A stretch of DNA of 12,304 bases, taken from Chloroflexota bacterium (lineage in GTDB: Bacteria > Chloroflexota > Anaerolineae > Anaerolineales > Villigracilaceae). Every line of letters starts with the position of its first letter. Positions within the stretch are counted from its first letter, which is position 1. The translations under genes and the position numbers were made by a program. Positions 1-5,945 of the stretch are shown here, piece after piece. The stretch spans positions 1 to 12,304 of the forward strand of contig JAJYOO010000036.1 in the NCBI GenBank assembly GCA_021796155.1, read 5' to 3'. The notes under the pieces are model-generated. The model saw nothing but the letters and a program-made list of their open reading frames with translations, did not search any database and had not been told where the DNA came from.

Positions 1-438
1 TAAGCGGGAAATATCAAAGTGTTGGAGATTGCCTGTCGAAAGCGTGCCCACTTTCCGGTCCGCGTAAGATGCGATGTTGAGTCGTTCGATGATGTGCGTG
101 GTCGCTTCCTTGTCCTTGATGTTTTGCAGGCGTCGTGCAATCTCCAGGTTTTCGCGCACGGTCAGATCCGGATAGGCAGACGGGTTCTCGACGAGGTGCC
201 CGACTTTGTTCCAAGGTCCGCGTCCATTCGGACCGACGGCCTGCTCCAACACTTTGATATTTCCCGCGCTCGGGCGGATCATGCCCAGTAGCGCACGGAT
301 GGTCGTGGTTTTGCCCGCGCCGTTGAGTCCAAGGAAGCCGTATATCTCGCCGCGCTTGACGCGTAAGTCAACCGAATTGACGGCGACGATATTGCCGAAG
401 CGTTTGGTCAATCCATTGGTTTCAATTGCAAATTCCAT
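1..438 (-). CDS. ABC transporter ATP-binding protein, BcrA/NatA-type (3' end missing or rearranged)
   Basis: Cytoplasmic ATPase subunit of an ABC exporter; the ORF is open to the window edge (146 codons, no stop). Visible parts in order: beta-strand 1 with LTKRFG (residues 10-15), Walker A GLNGAGKT (37-44), the VGHLVENP Q-loop region (79-86) typical of the bacitracin/lantibiotic-resistance (BcrA) branch, which has Glu-Asn in place of a plain Gln, then YPDLTVRENL (89-98) and the signature LSTGNLQ (133-139). Walker B, D-loop and H-loop would lie beyond the edge. After L138 the family pattern (QRLGLA...) is replaced by HFDISRL, which is encoded by an inverted copy of bases 244-267, so the last eight or so residues are probably not the true protein. 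The ATG at 438 has AAGG seven bases upstream and follows the regulator gene by 13 nt, so it is the last visible gene of the three-gene unit. The polytopic protein encoded first is the likely membrane partner, although its family is not a recognised permease. Substrate unknown. Confidence 0.88.
   Translation of the reverse strand, partial: MEFAIETNGLTKRFGNIVAVNSVDLRVKRGEIYGFLGLNGAGKTTTIRALLGMIRPSAGNIKVLEQAVGPNGRGPWNKVGHLVENPSAYPDLTVRENLEIARRLQNIKDKEATTHIIERLNIASYADRKVGTLSTGNLQHFDISRL
4..27. repeat. Left arm of 24-bp perfect inverted repeat at the window edge
   Basis: Bases 4-27 are the exact reverse complement of bases 244-267, both inside the ABC ATPase gene. The match stops abruptly on both sides (position 28 against 243, position 3 against 268). 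The arm begins exactly at the codon for L138, where the ABC signature region stops resembling its family. I read this as a fold-back or template-switch junction, or a genuine local inversion, rather than a functional element. Confidence 0.9.
244..267. repeat. Right arm of 24-bp perfect inverted repeat (original copy)
   Basis: This arm encodes, on the minus strand, in-family ABC sequence (AGNIKVLE, just after Walker A), so it is the native copy. Its inverted duplicate at 4-27 translates out of family. The 217-bp interval between the arms is coding sequence. Confidence 0.9.
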
Positions 439-451
439 TTTGTGCCTTTTC

Positions 452-751
452 CTATCCAAGAATCGAACCGAGACTCTTTCGATATTGGCTGAAAGCCGAC
501 TTTCCCTTTTTAGTGATGCGATACTCGGTGTGTGGGATTTTTCCTCGAAACGTTTTTTCGATTTCCACGTAACCTGCTTCTTCAAGCCGTGATAACTGTA
601 CAGATAGGTTGCCTTTGGTCAGTTTGCTTTCTTTGAGGAGGAACAGGAAGTCTGCAGATTCAACCGAAAAGAGCAGAGCCACCAACATCAAGCGCGCTGG
701 CTCATGGATGATGCGGTCCAACTCGGAGATCTTTTGAAGTGAACCGCTCAT
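452..751 (-). CDS. Small winged-helix transcriptional regulator (HTH_34/MarR-like)
   Basis: A 99-residue, single-domain DNA-binding protein. Its layout fits the stand-alone winged-helix family often annotated as 'winged helix DNA-binding domain' (PF13601). An N-terminal helix ends in HEPARLMLVALL (residues 16-27), followed by helix 2 and recognition helix KGNLSVQLSRLEEAGYVEIE (46-65), then a beta wing with KTFRGKIPHTEYRITKKG (66-83) and a C-terminal helix. No ligand or sensor domain is present. The start ATG overlaps the upstream stop codon as ATGA (748-751) and has a strong GGAGG Shine-Dalgarno sequence, so it is translationally coupled to the membrane protein gene. Its position between a membrane protein and an ABC ATPase, with paired palindromes over the operon promoter, suggests it autoregulates this unit; that is inference. 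Confidence 0.9.
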   Translation of the reverse strand: MSGSLQKISELDRIIHEPARLMLVALLFSVESADFLFLLKESKLTKGNLSVQLSRLEEAGYVEIEKTFRGKIPHTEYRITKKGKSAFSQYRKSLGSILG

Positions 752-1488
752 ACATCCTCCGCATAAGGCGATGGATTTTCTTTTCGATAATGTAGGAACG
801 TGATGAGACCGGAGACCGTCAGGATTATGCCGGTGATCAGAACCAGGAAACTAAGGCTTGCCAAAGTGCGGTTGATGCTTTCTGTAACGACGGGTTGCAT
901 AATACTCAATTGAATATTCGCTGGAAAATTTGGTAGGCCGGCGGCAAGTTGCCAGATGCCAATTGCTATCCCGGCCAATAAGATTAGACCGCCTAAAATT
1001 CGGAAACGTGTTAATCCCAGCCATTCGCTGGCTACTACAGAGAAAACCGCCCAGATGAAACTTATTCCAATGGGGTACCAGACTGGCATGGACGCTAGAA
1101 CGCTGCCTGCCGAGAGAGTAAGTAGCGATGCTGCTAACAACCCAAGGATTGGCATAAGCAGGAAGAGGATGACGTTCCTGATGATCGCCAAAATTTGCGC
1201 TGCGGTGATTCGCTTGCCTCGCATGAAGCCTGTTCGCGGGTATGTAAAGTGGTCTTTCAGCCACCACAAGAGCAAGACTACTATCACGACACCGATAAAC
1301 TTTGCGACGGCAATTTCACCTGCCATTGATAGGAACCAGGATGCGAAAGTGTCCGGTGATGCGCTCCCGCCAAGAAGGAGGAGTATGGCCAGAAGGATGA
1401 AAAATCCTCCCATGGCTATCTCGGTGAAACCGTCGATAAACCAGTATGCCCGAACGTACTTGATGGTGCTGTCGATCTGCTCATTCAT
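748..1488 (-). CDS. Polytopic membrane protein of unknown function, first gene of the ABC/regulator operon
   Basis: A 246-residue protein with about six hydrophobic helices, roughly residues 24-42, 58-77, 100-127, 137-155, 163-183 and 211-233. It begins with a short amphipathic N-terminus (IKYVRAYWFIDGFTEIAMGG). The loop after helix 2 contains KDHFTYPRTGFMRGKR (78-93), a charged, Arg-rich conserved-looking motif. I do not recognise a named family. The downstream regulator and ABC ATPase make it a plausible membrane partner or a protein co-regulated with an exporter, but it lacks features that would prove a permease role. ATG at 1488 is preceded by AAAAGGATC, a good ribosome binding site, and a near-consensus promoter lies just upstream. 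The stop codon overlaps the next gene's start. Confidence 0.8.
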   Translation of the reverse strand: MNEQIDSTIKYVRAYWFIDGFTEIAMGGFFILLAILLLLGGSASPDTFASWFLSMAGEIAVAKFIGVVIVVLLLWWLKDHFTYPRTGFMRGKRITAAQILAIIRNVILFLLMPILGLLAASLLTLSAGSVLASMPVWYPIGISFIWAVFSVVASEWLGLTRFRILGGLILLAGIAIGIWQLAAGLPNFPANIQLSIMQPVVTESINRTLASLSFLVLITGIILTVSGLITFLHYRKENPSPYAEDV

Positions 1489-1500
1489 TCTTGATCCTTT

Positions 1501-1530
1501 TGTAAACTGGTTTATATTGTAAACTAGTTT
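1501..1530. promoter_or_regulatory. Tandem palindromic boxes, probable operator
   Basis: Two copies of TGTAAACTRGTTT (1501-1513 with G, 1518-1530 with A) lie 17 bp apart as direct repeats. The core of the second, AAACTAGTTT (1521-1530), is a perfect 10-bp palindrome; the first, AAACTGGTTT, differs by one base. One box overlaps the promoter spacer and the first base of the -10, the other covers the predicted start site. This arrangement would block RNA polymerase if bound by a dimeric protein. The obvious candidate ligand is the winged-helix regulator encoded second in the operon (inference). Confidence 0.62.
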
Positions 1531-1544
1531 TCAGCTGACGTCAA
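1516..1544 (-). promoter_or_regulatory. Sigma70-type promoter of the membrane protein/regulator/ABC operon
   Basis: On the minus strand TTGACG (1544-1539) and TACAAT (1521-1516) are separated by exactly 17 bp. This gives a near-consensus housekeeping promoter, with transcription expected to start near 1509, about 20 nt before the ATG at 1488. It is the clearest promoter in the window. The spacer and start site are occupied by two palindromic boxes. Confidence 0.72.
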
Positions 1545-1641
1545 GATTTTGCCGCTGGTCGAGGATATTTCGCGGTTTGTCAAAATGAGAGTGTCTGGTA
1601 TTGTCAAAATGCTGCGGTGTTATGTTGAGTAGTTCGCGTAA

Positions 1642-1677
1642 AAAGATGAAGGCCGCTTTCAAACGGCCTTCATCTTT
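1642..1677 (-). terminator. Intrinsic terminator after the VWA gene
   Basis: A perfect 14-bp stem (1642-1655 with 1664-1677) encloses an 8-nt loop. Read on the minus strand, the stem runs into CTTTTTACG, a usable U-tract. It lies 29 nt beyond the VWA stop codon and ahead of the next operon's promoter, so it separates the two minus-strand units. The rest of 1545-1641 holds only two 11-bp direct copies of TTGTCAAAATG (1577-1587 and 1601-1611) of unknown meaning. Confidence 0.8.
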
Positions 1678-1705
1678 ATTTCTGCGTTCATCTGTGCTGA
1701 TTTTT

Positions 1706-3082
1706 TTATCCCGTCAGCAACGAATCTACTGCTTCAGTTAACTCTTTCAGATTGCTAACCTTCAAGACGTTACTGCATAGCGGTGCATATTTTGGCATAT
1801 CGCTATCGCCGTGCCACAGGTAGGGAGGTTCGGGATTCAGCCAAATCGTTCGCGCGGCGCGGCGAGACATCGTCGAAAAAATGTCAACACGCGGATCGTT
1901 GTAGTTGTTACGTCCATCGCCGACGACAATCAGAGTCGTCTGCCCGTTGAGCGTATCCATGTATTCATTATTGAAATCGTTGAGCGACCAGCCGAGGTCG
2001 GTGTTGTAGTATCCGCTGGGCATGCGCCACAAAACAGAGGTAATTGCCTCATCTGCGTTGGAGCCGTTGAAATCGTCCGAAATATATTCGAGATGGTCGA
2101 TGAACGCGAAAGCATGCGTCTTGCGGACTTGCCCTTGAAGCGCGAATAAGAAACTTAACATCAGCTCGGAACAAAAACGCATCGAGGTGCTGACGTCACA
2201 GATGACCACGAGCTTTGGCTTGCGAACGCGGTCGCGATGTTTGATCTCCATCGGCACGCCTTGATATTTGAGATTGACGCGGATGGTTGCCTTCGGATCG
2301 AGCTGTCCGCTCTTCGCATGTTTTTGTCGGAGCGCGATGCGCGTGCGTAACATGGCGGCCAGCCGCTTGACTTCACGTTGGAGAAGTTTTTTATCCGCAT
2401 CTGACAGTGTATTGAACGGACGGTTCATCAAGCTGTCTAAATTTTCATTGGGCTGTTGTTGACTTAAATTTTCCGCGATGCGCTGGCCCGCAAACTGTTG
2501 AATATGTTGTTGCATGCCTTGCAGGTTTTGCTGGACGAGCTCGCGCAATTGCTCGACGCGTTCCTTGTTCATTCCCATTTGCTGAAGTTGTTCCATCAGG
2601 TCGCGCAGCGCTTCCTGGACTTCGGGGAAAGCCAGCGCGCGCATCATGCGTTGCGCCATCCAATTTTGATACCGCAGATCATCCATCTGATTCAGACCGA
2701 CCATTTGTGCCAGCGCTTCCAACTCGGACTTGGTGAGTGGCTCGCCGTTCATCAGCCTTTCCATCCGCTGACGAAGTTGCTCGGTGTACTGGCGCAACGC
2801 GTCAGCCAGCGTCCGCGCTTCTTCGGGCGTCATATCGTCCATGGGATTACCGCCCATCATCGGTGGTTGACCGTTGCCAAAGAACAGCGGAAATAATTTG
2901 TCAAAAACGGGGAGGTCGCGTACGTCTTTGATGAGCGTCGAACGCAATGACAATCGAAAATGTTCGCGGTCTTTGATCCCCATTAAGTCAACCGCTGAAA
3001 AAGCTTCGGCGCTTTCAGCAAGCGACACGCGCACCCCGCTGGCGCGTAACGCTGAGATTAACTGTAAGATGCGGGATTCCAT
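1706..3082 (-). CDS. VWA-domain protein, CoxE-like, partner of MoxR ATPase
   Basis: A 458-residue cytoplasmic protein without signal peptide or membrane segment. The N-terminal 70 residues form an alpha-helical segment typical of CoxE-like proteins. A long glutamine- and methionine-rich helical linker follows (about 85-260). The von Willebrand A domain occupies roughly 288-458, with an intact metal-ion-dependent adhesion site: D296-V-S298-T-S300, T361 in YYNTDLG, and D389 within VVGDGRNN. It belongs to the CoxE/ViaA-type proteins that act with MoxR AAA+ ATPases as chaperone-like modules for metalloenzyme or complex maturation. The ATPase gene lies 67 nt upstream on the same strand. ATG at 3082 has AAGGA at suitable spacing. 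No CO-dehydrogenase or other obvious client gene is in the window, so the substrate is unknown. Confidence 0.92.
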   Translation of the reverse strand: MESRILQLISALRASGVRVSLAESAEAFSAVDLMGIKDREHFRLSLRSTLIKDVRDLPVFDKLFPLFFGNGQPPMMGGNPMDDMTPEEARTLADALRQYTEQLRQRMERLMNGEPLTKSELEALAQMVGLNQMDDLRYQNWMAQRMMRALAFPEVQEALRDLMEQLQQMGMNKERVEQLRELVQQNLQGMQQHIQQFAGQRIAENLSQQQPNENLDSLMNRPFNTLSDADKKLLQREVKRLAAMLRTRIALRQKHAKSGQLDPKATIRVNLKYQGVPMEIKHRDRVRKPKLVVICDVSTSMRFCSELMLSFLFALQGQVRKTHAFAFIDHLEYISDDFNGSNADEAITSVLWRMPSGYYNTDLGWSLNDFNNEYMDTLNGQTTLIVVGDGRNNYNDPRVDIFSTMSRRAARTIWLNPEPPYLWHGDSDMPKYAPLCSNVLKVSNLKELTEAVDSLLTG

Positions 3083-3096
3083 TTTTAAAATCCTTG

Positions 3097-3145
3097 TGTA
3101 GGGGCGATGTTATCTCGCCCAGGACGGGAAAACCCCGTCCCCACA
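3097..3145. repeat. REP-like double-hairpin intergenic repeat
   Basis: Two adjacent hairpins fill the moxR-VWA gap: GGGCGA/TCGCCC (3102-3107 with 3115-3120) and GGACGGG/CCCGTCC (3122-3128 with 3134-3140, 5-nt loop). The outer ends TGTAGGGGCG and CGTCCCCACA are also near-inverted (two mismatches), so the whole block is a compact imperfect palindrome. It resembles small dispersed GC-rich palindromic repeats known from Chloroflexota and Cyanobacteria genomes; copy number cannot be judged here. Lying inside an operon, it could attenuate or process the message between the two genes. Confidence 0.65.
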
Positions 3146-3149
3146 AAAA

Positions 3150-4124
3150 TCAATTACCTGAAAACCTTCCGAAATCATCCGGCCTGTTGTGCCGCGGCGG
3201 AGTAGGTGGCGGTGGCGGCGGATTGATGATTTGACGTTTGGCTTTTTGTAAATCGGCTTCGTGCTTAAGCAAAACTGAAATCGTGTCTTCCAACGTTTCT
3301 TTATCAATGTTCTTTGCGTTGAGCGAAACCAAAGCATTCGCCCAATCCAACGTTTCGCTGATGGATGGCGATTTCCGCATGTCGGTCTTACGTAACTTTT
3401 GAACAAACTCAACCGCCTGCCGCGCTAGCTTTGGATTTAGCTCTGGAACTTTTAATCGTACGACAGCTAATTCTTCTTCGAGCGATGGATAGTCAATGAA
3501 TAAATATAAACATCGCCGCTTCAAAGCTTCCGATAATTCGCGCGTGTTGTTTGATGTCAGCACAACGAATGGTTTGTATTTGGCGGTCAACGTTCCAAGC
3601 TCTGGCACGCTGACTTGGAAATCGCTCAACACTTCGAGCAGGAATGCTTCGAACTCCGCATCAGCGCGGTCAATTTCGTCAATCAACAATACGGTCGGCG
3701 CGTCGCATAAGATCGCACGTAACAACGGGCGCTGGAGCAGGAAACGGTCCGAGAAGAAGACATCTTCTTCGTTTGCCAATCGGTCCGCGGCTTCGGCAAG
3801 CGAATCCGCTTTGCCGAGGGCGTCATTCAATTTATCGCGGAGAAGTTGTGTGTAAAGCAGTTGCTTGGAATATTCCCATTCGTACAGCGCTTTGGATTCG
3901 TCCAAGCCTTCATAGCATTGTAGGCGGATGAGTTCGCGTCCGGTTGCACTGGCAATGGCTTTTGCCAATTCGGTTTTTCCTACGCCCGCGGGACCTTCCG
4001 TCAGCAGCGGCTTTTCCAGTTTGTTGGCTAAGTAAACGATGGTCGAGATTTCGTCCGAGGCGATATATTTCTGCGCGGACAGGGCAGATTTCACAGAATC
4101 TGTGGATGCAAATGAGTTGGTCAT
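3150..4124 (-). CDS. MoxR-family AAA+ ATPase
   Basis: A 324-residue AAA+ ATPase counted from the ATG at 4124. A TTG at 4139 is in frame, but the ATG has ACAGG at proper spacing and better fits the family length. Walker A is GPAGVGKT (44-51), Walker B VLLIDE (145-150), sensor 1 TSNN (190-193), and the arginine-finger region ALKRRC (200-205). The helical lid follows, ending near 295. The C-terminus is an unusual proline-rich tail, NPPPPPPTPPRHNRPDDFGR (301-320), unlike the core fold. MoxR proteins couple ATP hydrolysis to remodelling of client complexes with a VWA partner, which is encoded immediately downstream. Cytoplasmic; client unknown. Within the family the sequence is closest in layout to the CoxD-type ATPases. 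Confidence 0.93.
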   Translation of the reverse strand: MTNSFASTDSVKSALSAQKYIASDEISTIVYLANKLEKPLLTEGPAGVGKTELAKAIASATGRELIRLQCYEGLDESKALYEWEYSKQLLYTQLLRDKLNDALGKADSLAEAADRLANEEDVFFSDRFLLQRPLLRAILCDAPTVLLIDEIDRADAEFEAFLLEVLSDFQVSVPELGTLTAKYKPFVVLTSNNTRELSEALKRRCLYLFIDYPSLEEELAVVRLKVPELNPKLARQAVEFVQKLRKTDMRKSPSISETLDWANALVSLNAKNIDKETLEDTISVLLKHEADLQKAKRQIINPPPPPPTPPRHNRPDDFGRFSGN

Positions 4125-4141
4125 ATTAACCTGTTCCAATT

Positions 4142-4147
4142 AGTATA
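4142..4147 (-). promoter_or_regulatory. Possible -10 element for the moxR/VWA unit
   Basis: The minus strand reads TATACT here, preceded by CGGG but without a recognisable -35 at 16-18 bp. If used, transcription would start near 4135, downstream of the in-frame TTG at 4139, which would favour the ATG at 4124 as the moxR start. Weak support only. Confidence 0.3.
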
Positions 4148-4210
4148 CCCGTTTTGGGTGACGAGGCATTAACTCAGAATTAGAGTAGCCGCAAAAATCT
4201 GTGTCATAAA

Positions 4211-4244
4211 GAACAAGTCGTGCCCCAAAAGGCACGACTTGTTC
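4211..4244 (-). terminator. Intrinsic terminator after the DUF5666 gene
   Basis: A perfect 14-bp stem (4211-4224 with 4231-4244) has a 6-nt loop. On the minus strand it is followed by CTTTATGAC, a short U-tract, so termination may be partial. It lies 28 nt past the stop codon of the secreted protein and before the moxR gene. Confidence 0.72.
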
Positions 4245-4272
4245 ACATTGTGAAATTGTATTTTGCCGTTCT

Positions 4273-4893
4273 CTAATCGCCATCTTCGTCATCGTCGTCG
4301 TGACCGTGATAATAGTAGTAGTTGGAAGATGGGTTGCTGCTGAAGCCCTGATTATTCGATGAGCCTGGGCGCATATTGGTGCTATTGGTTACCTTGAGTT
4401 CTTCAATGGTCAAGGTGCCATCAGGGTTCATGTGATATTCCAGTTTGACGTTCGAGCCGACCTGGACGTAGCCTTTTACTTCAGAGTAGTTGGTGATCGC
4501 ATAGGTCTTCCCATTGATGGTAACCATATTTCCGCTCACGGCACTCACCGTGCCGCGTACATCGCTGGAATCGCCTTGTTCATTTTCGTTTTGATCTTCA
4601 TTTTGATCGTCCTGCTCATCTTGATCATCATCGTGATAAGCTGGCGGAGTTCCTGTTACCGCTGGAGTAGCCACGGCCATTGACATTTTGTTGGCAGTCT
4701 TGCCCCCAGATGATTGATAGGCTGCACTACCGATCTGCATGTCGAAGGCATTGACGCCGCTAAATTGCGCCTTCTGTGCCATATTATTGGCAAGCGCTTG
4801 ATGGCCCAGATTAATGGCACGCGCCGCACCATATCCTACTGTCGTAGCCAGCACCAATAAAGTGGCTACGAAGAAGCGAGTTGTCCAATTCAT
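4273..4893 (-). CDS. Secreted DUF5666-domain protein with acidic linker and tail
   Basis: A 206-residue exported protein. An N-terminal signal peptide covers about residues 1-26 (MNWTTRFF, hydrophobic core, then AARA as a likely cleavage site). A Ser/Ala/Met-rich segment follows, then a strongly acidic, low-complexity linker of Asp, Glu, Gln and Asn (88-109). A compact domain at 111-169 has the DUF5666 pattern: VRGTVSAVSGNMVTINGKTY, then VGSNVKLEYHMNPDGTLTIE. The C-terminus is Asn/Ser-rich and ends in YYYYHGHDDDDEDGD. DUF5666 is an uncharacterised small beta-barrel-like domain found in exported bacterial proteins, often near ECF sigma/anti-sigma genes. The acidic runs could bind divalent cations (inference). 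ATG at 4893 has a strong AGGAGAT Shine-Dalgarno. It is monocistronic, between its own candidate ECF promoter and a terminator. Confidence 0.85.
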   Translation of the reverse strand: MNWTTRFFVATLLVLATTVGYGAARAINLGHQALANNMAQKAQFSGVNAFDMQIGSAAYQSSGGKTANKMSMAVATPAVTGTPPAYHDDDQDEQDDQNEDQNENEQGDSSDVRGTVSAVSGNMVTINGKTYAITNYSEVKGYVQVGSNVKLEYHMNPDGTLTIEELKVTNSTNMRPGSSNNQGFSSNPSSNYYYYHGHDDDDEDGD

Positions 4894-4947
4894 GGGATCT
4901 CCTCTCGAATTTCTTCAAACAAATCTGCGTATGACTTGTCTAAGTAA

Positions 4948-4975
4948 TAGTCGGGATGGGTGTAAAAAGGTTATG
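4948..4975 (-). promoter_or_regulatory. Candidate ECF-sigma promoter for the DUF5666 gene
   Basis: On the minus strand ATAAC followed by CTTTTT ends its AAC at 4970, and CGACTA lies at 4953-4948, leaving a 16-bp gap with a T-tract right after AAC. An AAC -35 motif, 16-17 bp and a CG-starting -10 is the general pattern of extracytoplasmic-function sigma promoters, such as the SigW type. No good sigma70 promoter is seen here. The predicted start would give a leader of about 45-50 nt before the ATG at 4893. No ECF sigma gene is in the window. Confidence 0.42.
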
Positions 4976-5054
4976 GACTTGAAAATTAAAGAAATCCCAC
5001 TCTGAGAGATTTTCCCTGTATCATTGGCGGGCATCCGAGGAACTTCATGTAGCC

Positions 5055-5936
5055 ATGCGCCTGAAAGCTGATCTGACTCTCTTCCTTGTTTCCATTATCT
5101 GGGGCACCGCCTTTGTTGCCCAGCGTATTGCTGGACAACAGGATTCTGTTTACCTGTTCAACGGTGTTCGTTATCTGTTGGCTGCGATCATTGTTCTGCC
5201 GTTCGCGCTTCGCAATCCAATAAACAAAATACCGCGCGGACAATATAAATGGATGCTTGTGGCTGGCTTCATATTGTTTATGGGAAGCGCGTTGCAGCAG
5301 GCTGGCGTGGTTTATACAACGGCAGGCAATGCAGGCTTCATCACCAGCTTGTATGTGGTTTTGATTCCTATCGTGCTGCTTTTGTTCTGGAAGGAAAAGC
5401 CGCATTGGCTGGCGATCTTCGCTGTTGGATTGGCTGCGGGCGGTGCATTCCTTCTTTCGACGGCTGGCCGGTTCGTTGTCCACGCGGGCGATGCGTTGGA
5501 ATTGGTCGGCGCGCTGTTTTGGGCGTTCCACGTCATCGTGTTGGGAAAGTTTGCGTCGCGGTATGAAGCGATGTCATTCTCGGTGGGGCAGTTGGCAATT
5601 TGCGGATTTCTCAACCTTGGCGTTGGCGTCTTCGTCGAGCCAATCCAATCCATTGCTAATTTGCAGTTGATTGGAGCGATTGTTTACACAGCTGTATTTT
5701 CATTGGGAATTGCTTACACGTTGCAAGTTTGGGCGCAGCAACACACGCCGCCAACGGACGCCGCGCTCATTCTGGGACTCGAATCGGTCTTCTCTTTAAT
5801 TTCGGGATGGCTTATCCTCGGGGAAGAACTTGTACTAATTCAAATTGTGGGATGTGGCCTGATTCTGTTTGCTGTTTTGCTTTCGCAACTCAAGAGATGG
5901 AATTCATCAGGTAAAATTGAAGCAACTACACCTTGA
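5055..5936 (+). CDS. EamA/DMT-superfamily transporter
   Basis: A 293-residue inner-membrane protein with about ten helices in two EamA repeats (roughly 5-135 and 147-279). Repeat 1 opens with SIIWGTAFVAQR (13-24) and carries TTAGNAGFITSLYVVLIPI (88-106). Repeat 2 contains GALFWAFHVIVLGKFASR (152-169) and TDAALILGLESVFSLISG (234-251) followed by GE, the usual end-of-repeat signature. The family exports metabolites and small molecules; some members (ArnE/ArnF type) move lipid-linked sugars. Substrate cannot be assigned from sequence. ATG at 5055 has GAGGA about eleven bases upstream. A possible -10, TATCAT, lies at 5019-5024 without a clear -35. Its stop codon lies within the ribosome binding site of the next gene, so the two are probably coupled. 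Confidence 0.92.
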   Translation: MRLKADLTLFLVSIIWGTAFVAQRIAGQQDSVYLFNGVRYLLAAIIVLPFALRNPINKIPRGQYKWMLVAGFILFMGSALQQAGVVYTTAGNAGFITSLYVVLIPIVLLLFWKEKPHWLAIFAVGLAAGGAFLLSTAGRFVVHAGDALELVGALFWAFHVIVLGKFASRYEAMSFSVGQLAICGFLNLGVGVFVEPIQSIANLQLIGAIVYTAVFSLGIAYTLQVWAQQHTPPTDAALILGLESVFSLISGWLILGEELVLIQIVGCGLILFAVLLSQLKRWNSSGKIEATTP

Positions 5937-5945
5937 GGGATGAAG

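Noticed and set aside
206..592. Plus-strand frame across the ABC ATPase and regulator genes
   Set aside because: It spans two clear minus-strand genes and their junction, and its product resembles no family.
956..1522. Long plus-strand open frame (188 codons) opposite the membrane protein gene
   Set aside because: It is basic and low in family features, lies antisense to a membrane protein with good start, ribosome binding site and promoter, and has no ribosome binding site of its own.
2498..2896. Plus-strand 132-codon frame inside the VWA gene
   Set aside because: It is antisense to the Gln/Leu-rich helical linker, where codon bias leaves the opposite strand open; there is no ribosome binding site or family similarity.
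4125..4139. TTG at 4139 as the moxR start
   Set aside because: The ATG at 4124 has a better spaced ribosome binding site, and the possible -10 at 4142-4147 would place the transcript start downstream of the TTG.
4432..4683. Plus-strand frame encoding an apparent hydrophobic helix (FIFVLIFILIVLLILIIIV)
   Set aside because: This is the antisense image of the Asp/Glu/Gln-rich linker of the DUF5666 gene; complement of acidic codons always gives Ile/Val/Leu runs.
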